DNA from: CAYUZU01 sp964448675
GTDB lineage: Bacteria; Planctomycetota; Phycisphaerae; UBA1845; Fen-1342
Direction: 5' to 3'
DNA: 64,000 nt
Assembly: GCA_964448675.1 (NCBI GenBank)
Contig: CAYUZU010000009.1
Location: 1-64,000, forward strand
This document shows, piece after piece, positions 56,271 through 64,000 of this stretch (positions within the stretch are counted from its first letter, which is position 1; every line of letters starts with the position of its first letter). Both the position numbers and the translations under genes were made by a program. A model generated the notes under the pieces. The model saw only the letters and a list, made by a program, of their open reading frames with translations, had not been told where the DNA came from and did no database searches.

Positions 56271-57596
56271 ATGCAGCAGGCGGATGTGATCATCGTCGGC
56301 GCCGGGGCGGCCGGCCTGGCCACCGCCATCTTCGCCGCCCGGGCCAACCCGGCGCTGCGCATCGTCGCCCTCGACGGGGCCCGACAGATCGGCGCCAAGA
56401 TCCTGGTTTCCGGCGGCGGGCGGTGCAACGTTACCAACGCGCGCGTAACACCAGCGGATTTCTACGGCGGCAACCCGAACATCCTGCGGCGCACCTTTGC
56501 AGCCTTCGACGAGCACGCCACACGCGCGTTCTTCGCCGAGATCGGCGTGCCGCTGCACGAGGAGGCGTACGGCAAGCTGTTTCCGGACAGCAACTCGGCC
56601 CGGACCGTCGTCGCCGCCCTGCTGCGCGAGGCCGAGCGAAGGGGCGTCAAGCTCCGCACCGCGCACCGCGTTACCGGCATTTCACGTGAAGCGGCGGGGT
56701 TCGCACTGCGGGTCGCTGCGCCCACCGGCGAAGAGCAATGGCGCTGTGAACGACTGGTGCTGGCCACAGGCGGCCTGTCGCTCCCGAGGACGGGCAGCGA
56801 CGGTGCGGGGTACGCTTTCGCGCAGGCCCTGGGGCATACGCTGGTGGCCACGACGCCGGCGCTGGACCCATTACGGCTCGACGGCGCGTTCCATGCGGAC
56901 CTGGCGGGGGTCGCCCACGACATGCGGCTGACCCTGCGGCGTGACGGGCAGAAGCCGGTGCACGTCCAGGGGCCGGCGCTGTGGACGCACTTCGGGCTGA
57001 GCGGGCCGGCGGCGCTGAACTTATCGCGCCATTGGCTGCGGGCACGGCTCGAAGGCGCCGCGGCCGAGTTGAGCGCGAGCTTCGTTGGCGCGAGCGACTT
57101 TGGGGCGGTCGAACAGGTCCTTATCGAACTCGGCCGAACGCAGCCGCGAGTGTATGCGGCCTCGGCACTGCACCGCTGGGTGCCATTGCGCGTGGCCGAG
57201 GCACTGGCCCGGAGCGCAGGTGTCAACGGGCAACTGGCCCTGGGTCGGCTGGGGCGCAACGAGCGGCGGCGGCTGGTGCATGCGTTGACCGCGTGGCGGC
57301 TGCCGGTGGTGGGAACGCGCGGGTACAAGTTCGCGGAGGTGACGGCGGGCGGCGTCCCGCTGAACGAGATCGATCCGCGTGCAATGGCGTCGCGCTGCTG
57401 CCCGGGCCTGCACCTGGTCGGGGAGATGCTGGACGTGGACGGGCGCATCGGCGGGTTCAACTTCCAGTGGGCATGGTCGAGCGGGTACGTCGCTGGTGCG
57501 GCACTGGCACGAGACGCGATGACGAAGGCAGAGCGACAGACTCGGCGTCCGGAGCAGGGGCCGCCGCGCGGCGGGCAGCAAGGCGACGCGCGGTGA
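56271..57596 (+). CDS. HI0933-type NAD(P)/FAD-dependent oxidoreductase
   Basis: 441 residues. It begins with an FAD-binding Rossmann motif VIIVGAGAAGLATAIFAAR, then the family's hallmark GAKILVSGGGRCNVTN and a second FAD region LVLATGGLSLPRTGSDG. The C-terminal FAD closure is LVGEMLDVDGRIGGFNFQWAWSSG. The HI0933/YhiN/BaiN family flavoproteins are of uncertain function. A TAAAAT hexamer 9 nt before the ATG and the absence of a Shine-Dalgarno suggest a leaderless transcript. The C-terminal 30 residues are an Arg/Gln/Gly-rich tail. Confidence 0.92.
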   Translation: MQQADVIIVGAGAAGLATAIFAARANPALRIVALDGARQIGAKILVSGGGRCNVTNARVTPADFYGGNPNILRRTFAAFDEHATRAFFAEIGVPLHEEAYGKLFPDSNSARTVVAALLREAERRGVKLRTAHRVTGISREAAGFALRVAAPTGEEQWRCERLVLATGGLSLPRTGSDGAGYAFAQALGHTLVATTPALDPLRLDGAFHADLAGVAHDMRLTLRRDGQKPVHVQGPALWTHFGLSGPAALNLSRHWLRARLEGAAAELSASFVGASDFGAVEQVLIELGRTQPRVYAASALHRWVPLRVAEALARSAGVNGQLALGRLGRNERRRLVHALTAWRLPVVGTRGYKFAEVTAGGVPLNEIDPRAMASRCCPGLHLVGEMLDVDGRIGGFNFQWAWSSGYVAGAALARDAMTKAERQTRRPEQGPPRGGQQGDAR

Positions 57597-57709
57597 CCGT
57601 CGCAAACGCGCGCTACTGAAACGGTTTTGGGACGCAGAATCGGCCATTCGCGGCCCCCGGCGGCGAAACCTGGGGCATACTTGCATGTAGGGGGCCTGGA
57701 GGAATGGCC

Positions 57710-57928
57710 ATGCACGTCGAACTGAACGTATCCCAACGTGACCTGTTGCTGCACCTGGTGGATGTCGCGGCACGGGAAATCGGCCCGGAGATCCGCCACA
57801 CAGACTCCAGCCGCTTCCGCGACGACTTGCGTGCACAACGTGCCGAGCTACGTGAGCTGCACACGCTGCTTTCCGTCGCCCAGGAAGGTCGGGCGAATGA
57901 CGCCCGCGGCCTGGTGGGGACGCCGTAA
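57710..57928 (+). CDS. Small conserved-looking cytosolic protein
   Basis: 72 residues from the second of two close ATG codons (GGAGG 7 nt upstream). It has no signal peptide or membrane segment and is mainly helical and charged: LNVSQRDLLLHLVDVAAREI, then SSRFRDDLRAQRAELRELHTLL. It is of a kind common in planctomycetes, but I cannot name a family. It follows the flavoprotein gene after 113 bp and converges on pepT. Confidence 0.55.
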   Translation: MHVELNVSQRDLLLHLVDVAAREIGPEIRHTDSSRFRDDLRAQRAELRELHTLLSVAQEGRANDARGLVGTP

Positions 57929-57976
57929 CGGACGATGCAGGGCGTCGCGCGGTCTCGGCCGACGAGCCGTCGGCCG

Positions 57977-59203
57977 CTACTGCTCTTCGCCCCAGCGCTG
58001 GGCCAACTCGACCAGTACGCGGGCGGCGGTTTCCATCTCTTCAAGGCAGGCGAATTCCAGCGGCGAGTGGAAGTTGTGCATGCCGGTCGAGAGGTTCGGC
58101 GTGGGCAGGCCTTTCTCGCTGAGGCGCGAGCCGTCGGTGCCGCCACGAATCGACGCGAACTTCGGCTCGATGCCGAGTTTTCGCATGGCGTCCGCGGCGA
58201 GCTTGACGGCGCGCGGCTCCTTCTCGAGGTGCTCGATCATGTTGCGGTATTGCTTCTTGATCGCCACATCGATGCTGGCCCGGGGGTGGTCCTTCATGAC
58301 AGCGGCGGCGGCGTCCTGGAGAATCTTGGCTTGCTGCGCGAGCTCGTCCGTTACGAAGCTGCGCAGCAGAATACGCACCTTGACCTCGGGCACGCCGCCT
58401 TCGATGACGTAAGGATGCAGAAAGCCGTCGCGGTCTTTCGTCCGCTCGGGCGAGAGGTCCTTGGGCAGCTTCTCGAGGAATTCGCCGGTGAGGCGGATCG
58501 CGTTGACCATACGTTCGTGGGCGAGGCCGGGGTGGATGTTGACGCCGGTGATCGTGACGATGGCCTGGTCGGCGGAAAAGGTCTCGTTCTCGATCTCGCC
58601 GGCGCCTTCGCCATCGAGCGTATAGGCACAGGTCGCGTTGATTGCATTGATGTCGACCTTGTCGGTGCCACGGCCGACCTCCTCGTCACCGGTGAAGACG
58701 ATGCGGATCGGACCATGCTTGAGGTCGGGGTTTTTCAGCAGGTGTTCGGCGGCGGTCATGATGGCGGCGACGCCGGCCTTGTCGTCAGCGCCGAGCAGCG
58801 TCGTGCCGTCGGAGGTGATGAGCGTTTTGCCCTTGAGGTCGGCCAGACCCTTGGTTTCGGCGACCTTGATGACCTTGGACTTGTCGCCGGGCAGCGTAAT
58901 GTCTCCGCCATCGTAGTTGCGGATGACCTGGGGCTTGACATTCTTGCCGCTGGCCTCGGGCGAGGTGTCCATGTGGGCGAGCCAGGCAATGGTGGGGGCG
59001 CCGGGGACGTTGCCGGGGATGGTGCCCATGACGATGCCGTGCTCGCTGATGCTGACGTCCTGGACGCCGAGGCCGCGCAGCTCTTCGGCGAGCTGCTTGC
59101 CGAGCTCGAGCTGGCCGGGAGAGCTGGGGTATTGGTCGGTGTCTTCGACGGCGGTGGTCTCGACCTGGACATAACGGCAGAAGCGATCAAGCAAGGTGTC
59201 CAT
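57977..59203 (-). CDS. pepT: Peptidase T (tripeptide aminopeptidase)
   Basis: 408 residues, full length M20B zinc aminopeptidase. The metal and catalytic sites are visible: WLAHMDTSPEASGKNV, TTLLGADDKAGVAAI, IVFTGDEEVGRGTDKVD, GEGAGEIENETFSADQA and PNLSTGMHNFHSPLEFA. GGAG precedes the ATG. It is cytosolic and releases the N-terminal residue of tripeptides. The POT-type peptide transporter gene is immediately upstream on the same strand (187 bp), so uptake and hydrolysis are probably linked. Confidence 0.97.
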   Translation of the reverse strand: MDTLLDRFCRYVQVETTAVEDTDQYPSSPGQLELGKQLAEELRGLGVQDVSISEHGIVMGTIPGNVPGAPTIAWLAHMDTSPEASGKNVKPQVIRNYDGGDITLPGDKSKVIKVAETKGLADLKGKTLITSDGTTLLGADDKAGVAAIMTAAEHLLKNPDLKHGPIRIVFTGDEEVGRGTDKVDINAINATCAYTLDGEGAGEIENETFSADQAIVTITGVNIHPGLAHERMVNAIRLTGEFLEKLPKDLSPERTKDRDGFLHPYVIEGGVPEVKVRILLRSFVTDELAQQAKILQDAAAAVMKDHPRASIDVAIKKQYRNMIEHLEKEPRAVKLAADAMRKLGIEPKFASIRGGTDGSRLSEKGLPTPNLSTGMHNFHSPLEFACLEEMETAARVLVELAQRWGEEQ

Positions 59204-59217
59204 GGGAAGCTCCAGGT

Positions 59218-59275
59218 GGATAGTCCTCAGTTGTCAGTGCTCCGTCGTCCGTCGTTGTCAGCTGTCAGCCGGACG
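59218..59275. repeat. CAGT/GTCAG-rich intergenic element between the transporter gene and pepT
   Basis: Contains CCTCAGTTGTCAGTG, GTTGTCAGCTGTCAGCC and a CGTCGTCC ... GGACGACG inverted pair. It has the same style as the elements near 22.95 and 31.72 kb. It lies in the 187-bp gap upstream of pepT. Confidence 0.5.
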
Positions 59276-59390
59276 ACGACGCATCGGCGACAGAGCCCTC
59301 TGGCCCCCGTCCCTTCCAGGGAGGGGGCCGCTGATCCAGCGGGCGAAACCCGCCCTACACGCCGTCACTTACTCCTCAATCTCTACGACG

Positions 59391-61664
59391 CTACCCGTTC
59401 GAACCCGACGTCAGACTGTCCGACGCCGTCTTGGGGAGGGCAAACTTGTTGTAGACCACGAAGATGATCGCCGTAACGAACATCAAGCCGCCGAAGCACA
59501 GCCACATCAGGTCGGGCCGCTGCATGTCGCGCGCGAGCGTACCGTACAACTGTCCGGAGAGAATGCCGCCGAAGAGATTGCCCAGCGCGATCGCCACGAA
59601 GTAGTAACCCATGTACAGCGCCTTCTTGTCGCCGGGGGCAATGCGGCCGACGTATTCCTGGCTGGTGGGGCTGGCCATCATCTCGCCGAAGGAGAACGTC
59701 AGCAGGCCGAGCGCGACAATCCAGATCGACCCGCCCATGCCGAAGAAGCCCTGGGCGTCGGCGAAGGCCGACAGGCCGATGCCGACGCCGGCGATGACCA
59801 TGCCGACGATCATCGTCGTGAAGCGGTGGAAGCGGGCCATCAGAAACGAGATGAAGACCTGGAAGAGCACGATCGAGCCGGCATTGATATTGATGATGAA
59901 CTCGGGGTTGAACTGGCGTCCCTGCTCGATGGCCGCGTCGGCCACCGCCCCGAAATCGTCCGGGTTTTCGGCAACCAGGGCCTTGAGCTCGTCGGGGTTC
60001 ACGCGGACCTTGCTCGCCAACAGCTCGTGCGAACCGTACTTCAGCACCGTCCAGCCAAGCCAGCCGCGCTCGTGCAGGTGCGCCAGATCCTCGAGAATCT
60101 GCGTCCGGTACGCCTGCACGGCCTCGGCGGCCGCCTCTGCGGCGGCGGCGGCCTGCGCGCCGTCGCTCAACGCCTTGATTTCCTCGTCCGTGGGCAGCAG
60201 CCCCGTCAGCTTGGTGCCGGTCACGCGAACGCCGTGGTCCCACAGCTCGAGCGCCCCCTCCGACATCAGCACCTTGGCCCCGTCCTCGTCGAAGTCCTGG
60301 GTGCGCTTGGCCTGGATGAGCTCCTCGACCGCGGCAACCAGCCCGCCCCACTGCGGCAGTTCCTGCGGCTCGACCGCATCGCCCGCGTCGAGCGCGAGCT
60401 CCTTGAAGCTGCGCTCGCTCTCGATGGCCTGCTGCAGCAGGTCGTCGATCTGGGTTGGGGCGAGCGACACCCCCAGCGTATCGAGCCGGCGCACGTGGTG
60501 CGTGACGATCTCGTTGTCGAGGTTGCCCTCGGCATAGGCGTCGGTCATGGCGTGCACGGTACGCAGGATGGTCTCGCGCTCGTCATCGTTGATCGTGGCA
60601 ACCTCATCCGCAGCGCCCTCGCCGAAGACGCTCTGGAACGTGCGGATCATCGGCCTGGTCTCGGTGAAGTCGCGGATGTACTCGGGCATGGTGATGAAGA
60701 TCTGGTTGAACGCCGTCCAGAAGCCCGACATGATCAGCAGGAACAAAGCGAAGCGCCAGTTGCTGCACCGCATGCGCTGCAGCATCCAGGGCCGGTCGCC
60801 TTCGCCCCGCCGCGACGCCTGCTTCGGCAGCAAGGTGTCGTACACCACATTCGCCAGTAGCCACGCGCCGACGAAGACACCGCAATGCACCCATGTGAAC
60901 CACTCGTGCCCGAGCCCCGCGATCATCAGCGCCACCAGCACCACGAAGCACGTGATGACGAAGCGGGCGTTGCCCAGCACCTCGCCGGCATTGCGAAAAA
61001 CGCCGGCCAGGGCCTCGATGATACTGCCTTCCTTTTTCTGCTGGACGCCCTCGGGCGCGGGTGGCTCGCGGTAGAAGATCAGCACGAGCAGCAGGTTGAT
61101 GAACGCCCAGAACGAGCAGGCGATGAACACGTAGTTCCAGTCCCAGCCGCGGACCACGCCCGCGACAATCGGCCCGACGAAGCCGCCGATGTTCACCATC
61201 ATGTAGAAGATGCCGAAACCCGTTGCGGAGTTGCTGTCATCGGTGACGCGTGCCACCGTGCCCACGACGACGGGCTTGAAGATCGCGGCCCCCACCGCAA
61301 CGAACATGAACGCCAGGAAGAACCCGGGCAGTGACGTGAACTGTCCCAGCGAGTAGTACGAGATGATCATCACGATATACGCGATGATGAACATCTTCTT
61401 GAACCCAAAGCGGTCTGCCAGGGCACCGGTCACCACCGGGAACAGGTACAGGAAGAACGGCACGATGCCCTGGAGATTGCCGCGGACCTCGGTGGAGAAA
61501 CCCAAGCCGCCGTTCTCGGGCGGGGCCGTCACGTACAGCGCCATGACCGTGAACCAGCCGTACCACGAAAGACGCTCGAAGATCTCCATCGTGTTGGCCA
61601 CCCAGAACTGGGCGGGGAAGCTCTTGAGCTGGGCGAGGAATCCGGGCTTGGGTGCGGCCGCCAT
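59391..61664 (-). CDS. POT-family proton-dependent oligopeptide transporter with large insertion
   Basis: 757 residues, far longer than the usual 450-550. The N-terminal EIFERLSWYGWF holds the ExxER proton-coupling motif and GIFYMMVNIGGFVGPIVAG the PTR2 signature, confirming the POT/PTR2 family of H+/di-tripeptide symporters. About 260 residues (330-588) of soluble, acidic, helical sequence are inserted between helices 7 and 8 (after WTAFNQIFITMPEYI and before FNPEFIININAGSIVLFQ), including an Ala-rich coiled segment. The C-terminal half returns to membrane helices. AGGAG precedes the ATG at 61664. Together with pepT it forms a peptide-use pair. Confidence 0.9.
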   Translation of the reverse strand: MAAAPKPGFLAQLKSFPAQFWVANTMEIFERLSWYGWFTVMALYVTAPPENGGLGFSTEVRGNLQGIVPFFLYLFPVVTGALADRFGFKKMFIIAYIVMIISYYSLGQFTSLPGFFLAFMFVAVGAAIFKPVVVGTVARVTDDSNSATGFGIFYMMVNIGGFVGPIVAGVVRGWDWNYVFIACSFWAFINLLLVLIFYREPPAPEGVQQKKEGSIIEALAGVFRNAGEVLGNARFVITCFVVLVALMIAGLGHEWFTWVHCGVFVGAWLLANVVYDTLLPKQASRRGEGDRPWMLQRMRCSNWRFALFLLIMSGFWTAFNQIFITMPEYIRDFTETRPMIRTFQSVFGEGAADEVATINDDERETILRTVHAMTDAYAEGNLDNEIVTHHVRRLDTLGVSLAPTQIDDLLQQAIESERSFKELALDAGDAVEPQELPQWGGLVAAVEELIQAKRTQDFDEDGAKVLMSEGALELWDHGVRVTGTKLTGLLPTDEEIKALSDGAQAAAAAEAAAEAVQAYRTQILEDLAHLHERGWLGWTVLKYGSHELLASKVRVNPDELKALVAENPDDFGAVADAAIEQGRQFNPEFIININAGSIVLFQVFISFLMARFHRFTTMIVGMVIAGVGIGLSAFADAQGFFGMGGSIWIVALGLLTFSFGEMMASPTSQEYVGRIAPGDKKALYMGYYFVAIALGNLFGGILSGQLYGTLARDMQRPDLMWLCFGGLMFVTAIIFVVYNKFALPKTASDSLTSGSNG

Positions 61665-61795
61665 CGGGTTCTCCTGATCCGGGATGTGCGCTTGGAGTCG
61701 GCGCGTCTGCCCACAGCACGCCGGGACGTGCCGACACCCTACCCGCAACCGGCGGCGGGATCAATCGAGCGACGTGTTGGCCGGGCCGGGTCTGT

Positions 61796-62299
61796 TCAGG
61801 GGCTGTCGACCTGCACCGGCACCCCCCGCTCATAGCGGCCGCGCCACTTCACCTCGCCCTCCTTGTTCCACAGGTACCACGTGCCGTGCGGCTTGCCGTG
61901 GACATGCGCTTCCTGCTTGCGGCGCAGGCCGTCGGTGTCCCACGTCTTGCGCGTCCCGTGGCGTAAGCCATGGTCGAAGTGCTCCTCGACAGCCAGGCGG
62001 CCGTTCTTGTGCCAGCGCCGGGCCCGGCCGTGGATCTGGCCGTCGACGTAGGTGGCTTCGTATTCGAGCTGGCCATTGATGTACCAGCAGCGGTACTGGC
62101 CGTCGTTGATCGGGGTGCCGTCGCTGTCGTAGGTTACCTCGCGCTCAACGCGCAATTCGCCATTCGGCCAGTAGTCACGCAGGACCTGAGGCTCCTGCTC
62201 GGGCGGGCTGGCGGCCGGCTTCGTGTTGGTCTGGCTGCAGCCCGCGGCCAGCACCAGGGTCGTGCACAGCGCGGTCCAGCCGAAACGCGTAGGGGTCAT
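61796..62299 (-). CDS. MORN-repeat (YwqK-type) lipoprotein
   Basis: 167 residues. The signal peptide ends in lipobox LAAGC. The mature part consists of MORN_2 variant repeats of about 22 residues: YWPNGELRVEREVTY, WYINGQLEYEATYVDGQIHG, WHKNGRLAVEEHFDHGLRHG, WDTDGLRRKQEAHVHGKPHG and WNKEGEVKWRGRYERG. Databases often label the family an antitoxin (YwqK), but a lipoprotein form with no toxin gene beside it is more likely a surface or scaffold protein. AAGGAGG precedes the ATG, and a TATACT -10-like box lies about 40 bp upstream. Confidence 0.8.
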   Translation of the reverse strand: MTPTRFGWTALCTTLVLAAGCSQTNTKPAASPPEQEPQVLRDYWPNGELRVEREVTYDSDGTPINDGQYRCWYINGQLEYEATYVDGQIHGRARRWHKNGRLAVEEHFDHGLRHGTRKTWDTDGLRRKQEAHVHGKPHGTWYLWNKEGEVKWRGRYERGVPVQVDSP

Positions 62300-62481
62300 C
62301 GGGCAGCCTCCTTGCTACAAATCGCATCAACGAACTGTAGAGTATAACAGCAGGGCCGGCAGCGGGGCAGCGCGGCGAGCGGACGGCCGTCGCGGCGCCG
62401 GCCGCGACGGGACAATGCAGTGCAATGTCCTACCATGCGAGTCGAGCGGACGCTGCCCCACCCTCTCCGGTGAAACCCACC

Positions 62482-63639
62482 CTACGTACGTTCCACCAGC
62501 CGATCGATGAGGAAGTCCGACTGTTGCAGCGCCCGGTCGCTGAACTCGCCGAAGTAACCCCGCACGTCGGCGAAGACCTGCCGGAAGGCCTCGTGATCGC
62601 CGGCGGCGGTGACGTCCTGCAGCTTGCGGGCGGCGTCGATGAACGCGTCGGTGACCTCGCGCGTCGCGGGATTGAGCATCTGGATCGACGCGTACAGATC
62701 GGGCGACTGGGCAAAGTGCCGGGCGGTCAGCAGCAATTCCATCAGGTAGATCGGCGAGGTGAACTGCAGTGTCTGCTCCAGCGGCACGCCCAACGCGGCG
62801 ACCGTTTGCCCCATTACCTCCGTCGCGAAGTGATTGAGCACCTGCACCACGGACATCGAGCGGTCATGATCCTCCGGCGTGGTCTCGACAATCGCGAGCC
62901 CGCGGGCCTGGAACATCATCCGCAACCAGTCGAGCCACGCAGCGCCGCGGCCCGGGGTGATCACGACCCGCTGCCCCTGCACCGAGTGGACCGACGGGCC
63001 GAACAGCGGGTGCGTCCCGACGACGCTGGCCCCCGTGACTTCGAGCATGGCCCTGACCGGGGCGGCCTTGACCGACGTGACATCCATCAGCAACGCTTCG
63101 TTGCGGACATGCGGGCCGAGCTCGCGGATCACGTCCGCCGTCACGTCGATCGGCACGCTGATCACCACCACATCCGCCACGCGGGCGGCTTCTAGCGGCG
63201 TGAGGCGCGTGTCGAGGTCGGCGATCATGACGGCATGACCGAGGTCACCGAAAAGCTGGGCCATGCAGCGGCCCATGCCGCCACCGCCGCCGATGATCGC
63301 GACGGTGCGGGGCTCGACTTCGGGCGGCACCTCGGCGCGGAGGGCGGCCTGGCGGTCGCGGCTGGCCCACATGATCAGCCGCCACATGCTCTCGAGCAGT
63401 TCCGGGTTGAGGCCGAGCGACTGGCCGCGATCGCGGCGGTCACGGATGATCTCGCTTTCGCGCTGCGGGTCGCGGATCGGCAGGTGGTTCTCGCGCTTGT
63501 GCAGGGCCACATCCGCGATCAGGCCGTTCCGCCGGGCGAGCAACTGCAGGATTTCATGATCGATTGCGTCGATCATGGCGCGCAGCACCGGCAGCGGACG
63601 TACGCCGGACGGGCTCGGCTGAGATGGTTGATGGCTCAT
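62482..63639 (-). CDS. tyrA: Bifunctional chorismate mutase/prephenate dehydrogenase (T-protein type)
   Basis: 385 residues. An N-terminal AroQ chorismate mutase (about 15-95: LRAMIDAIDHEILQLLARRN, then DPQRESEIIRD) is fused to an NAD-dependent prephenate dehydrogenase (AIIGGGGGMGRCMAQLF, VVVISVPIDVTADVI, VGTHPLFGPS, EDHDRSMSVVQVLNHFA, FTSPIYLMELLL). The domain order and the C-terminal region align closely with the enterobacterial T-protein. The two activities convert chorismate through prephenate to 4-hydroxyphenylpyruvate for Tyr synthesis. It is divergent from aroC with 158 bp between, so both aromatic pathway genes may share a control region. Confidence 0.93.
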   Translation of the reverse strand: MSHQPSQPSPSGVRPLPVLRAMIDAIDHEILQLLARRNGLIADVALHKRENHLPIRDPQRESEIIRDRRDRGQSLGLNPELLESMWRLIMWASRDRQAALRAEVPPEVEPRTVAIIGGGGGMGRCMAQLFGDLGHAVMIADLDTRLTPLEAARVADVVVISVPIDVTADVIRELGPHVRNEALLMDVTSVKAAPVRAMLEVTGASVVGTHPLFGPSVHSVQGQRVVITPGRGAAWLDWLRMMFQARGLAIVETTPEDHDRSMSVVQVLNHFATEVMGQTVAALGVPLEQTLQFTSPIYLMELLLTARHFAQSPDLYASIQMLNPATREVTDAFIDAARKLQDVTAAGDHEAFRQVFADVRGYFGEFSDRALQQSDFLIDRLVERT

Positions 63640-63797
63640 GGCGCCGGGCCACCGTAGCGTTGGGGGCGTGGAGCGTCAACGAAAAGGCGTTCCGCGGCAG
63701 TGGTGCGGCGGTTAGGATGCAGCGTCCGGCCGAGGTGCGGGTGCGCGGGCCGGCGCCGAACGGCGTGCCGTCGGATTGAGCCCAGACAGGTGAGACC

Positions 63798-64000
63798 ATG
63801 GCTGAATTGCGTTACCGAACAGCGGGCGAGTCACACGGCCGCGCCCTGACCGTTCTGATCGAGGGGCTGCCCCACGGCGTCGGCATCGACCTGGACCTGA
63901 TCAACGGCGAACTGCGGCGGCGCCAGGGCGGCTACGGGCGCGGCGGGCGGATGAAGATCGAGAAGGACGCCGTCGAGGTGCTCAGCGGGATTCGGCAGGG
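63798..64000 (+). CDS. aroC: Chorismate synthase, N-terminal part (cut by window end)
   Basis: The first 67 codons are visible: MAELRYRTAGESHGRALTVL, then GLPHGVGIDLDLINGELRRR, then QGGYGRGGRMKIEKD. The GESHG block and the RRQGGYGRGGRM block bind FMN and EPSP in chorismate synthase. The enzyme makes chorismate, the substrate of the divergent tyrA product. The gene continues beyond position 64000. Confidence 0.96.
   Translation, partial: MAELRYRTAGESHGRALTVLIEGLPHGVGIDLDLINGELRRRQGGYGRGGRMKIEKDAVEVLSGIRQ

Noticed and set aside
56013..56666. N-terminal extension of the PEP-CTERM gene by about 218 residues
   Set aside because: The extension overlaps the divergent HI0933-type gene start and lacks a Shine-Dalgarno; the ATG at 56012 has an excellent one followed by a signal peptide.
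61796..62299. Toxin-antitoxin function for the YwqK-like protein
   Set aside because: It has a lipobox and signal peptide and no toxin gene is adjacent, so the antitoxin label common for MORN_2 proteins is not supported.

Overview
The window is GC-rich, densely coded bacterial chromosome and most likely comes from a member of the Planctomycetota (Phycisphaerae-like). The evidence for this is an exported protein with dockerin repeats, a PEP-CTERM-tailed exported protein, a pseudopilin-type protein with an H-Xn-DG motif, a PPi-type phosphofructokinase, and an EF-Tu whose switch I region departs from the bacterial norm. This is inference from gene content; no 16S rRNA is present.

Layout. 0-6 kb: small lipoprotein, ADP-ribosylglycohydrolase, dprA, AmpG-like permease, and a GNAT-nitrilase fusion. 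6-10.5 kb: groS-groL with a clear terminator, a hemerythrin-like protein, and a glutamine-synthetase homologue that has lost its catalytic and metal-binding residues. 10.6-18.6 kb: exported and envelope proteins (dockerin/lamin-tail protein, pseudopilin-like protein, beta-propeller phytase-like protein, NG-repeat lipoprotein, membrane-anchored sulfatase-fold enzyme). 18.8-24.8 kb: a leftward translation/secretion cluster driven by a strong promoter at about 24.8 kb, in the order tRNA-Thr, tuf, rpmG, tRNA-Trp, secE, nusG, rplK, rplA, rplJ, rplL. rpoB and rpoC do not follow rplL. 24.9-34.3 kb: zinc-ribbon membrane protein, large exported protein, uvrB, a CitD-CitE fusion, a GT-C-type membrane protein and pyrF.

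34.5-48.5 kb is the most unusual part: five multihaem c-type cytochromes with about 48 predicted haem c sites. They are an octahaem tetrathionate-reductase-like lipoprotein, a nonahaem lipoprotein, a CbcL-like fusion of eight c haems to a cytochrome b domain, a trihaem membrane protein, and a 20-haem protein fused to an NHL beta-propeller. A PAS-LuxR regulator sits in the middle, a 17-bp palindrome lies upstream of the nonahaem gene, and two lipoproteins and an outer-membrane beta-barrel follow. The three rightward cytochrome genes overlap by 4 bp each. Together they look like a quinol-to-periplasm or quinol-to-outside electron conduit, possibly extracellular electron transfer; that function is inferred.

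48.6-64 kb returns to housekeeping: purN, M3 oligopeptidase, PPi-PFK, rpmI-rplT with promoter and terminator, PEP-CTERM protein, HI0933-type flavoprotein, pepT beside a POT-family peptide transporter with a very large insertion, a MORN-repeat lipoprotein, a T-protein-type tyrA, and divergent aroC cut by the window end. A family of CAGT/TCAGTTC-rich intergenic elements recurs in at least five gaps across the window.
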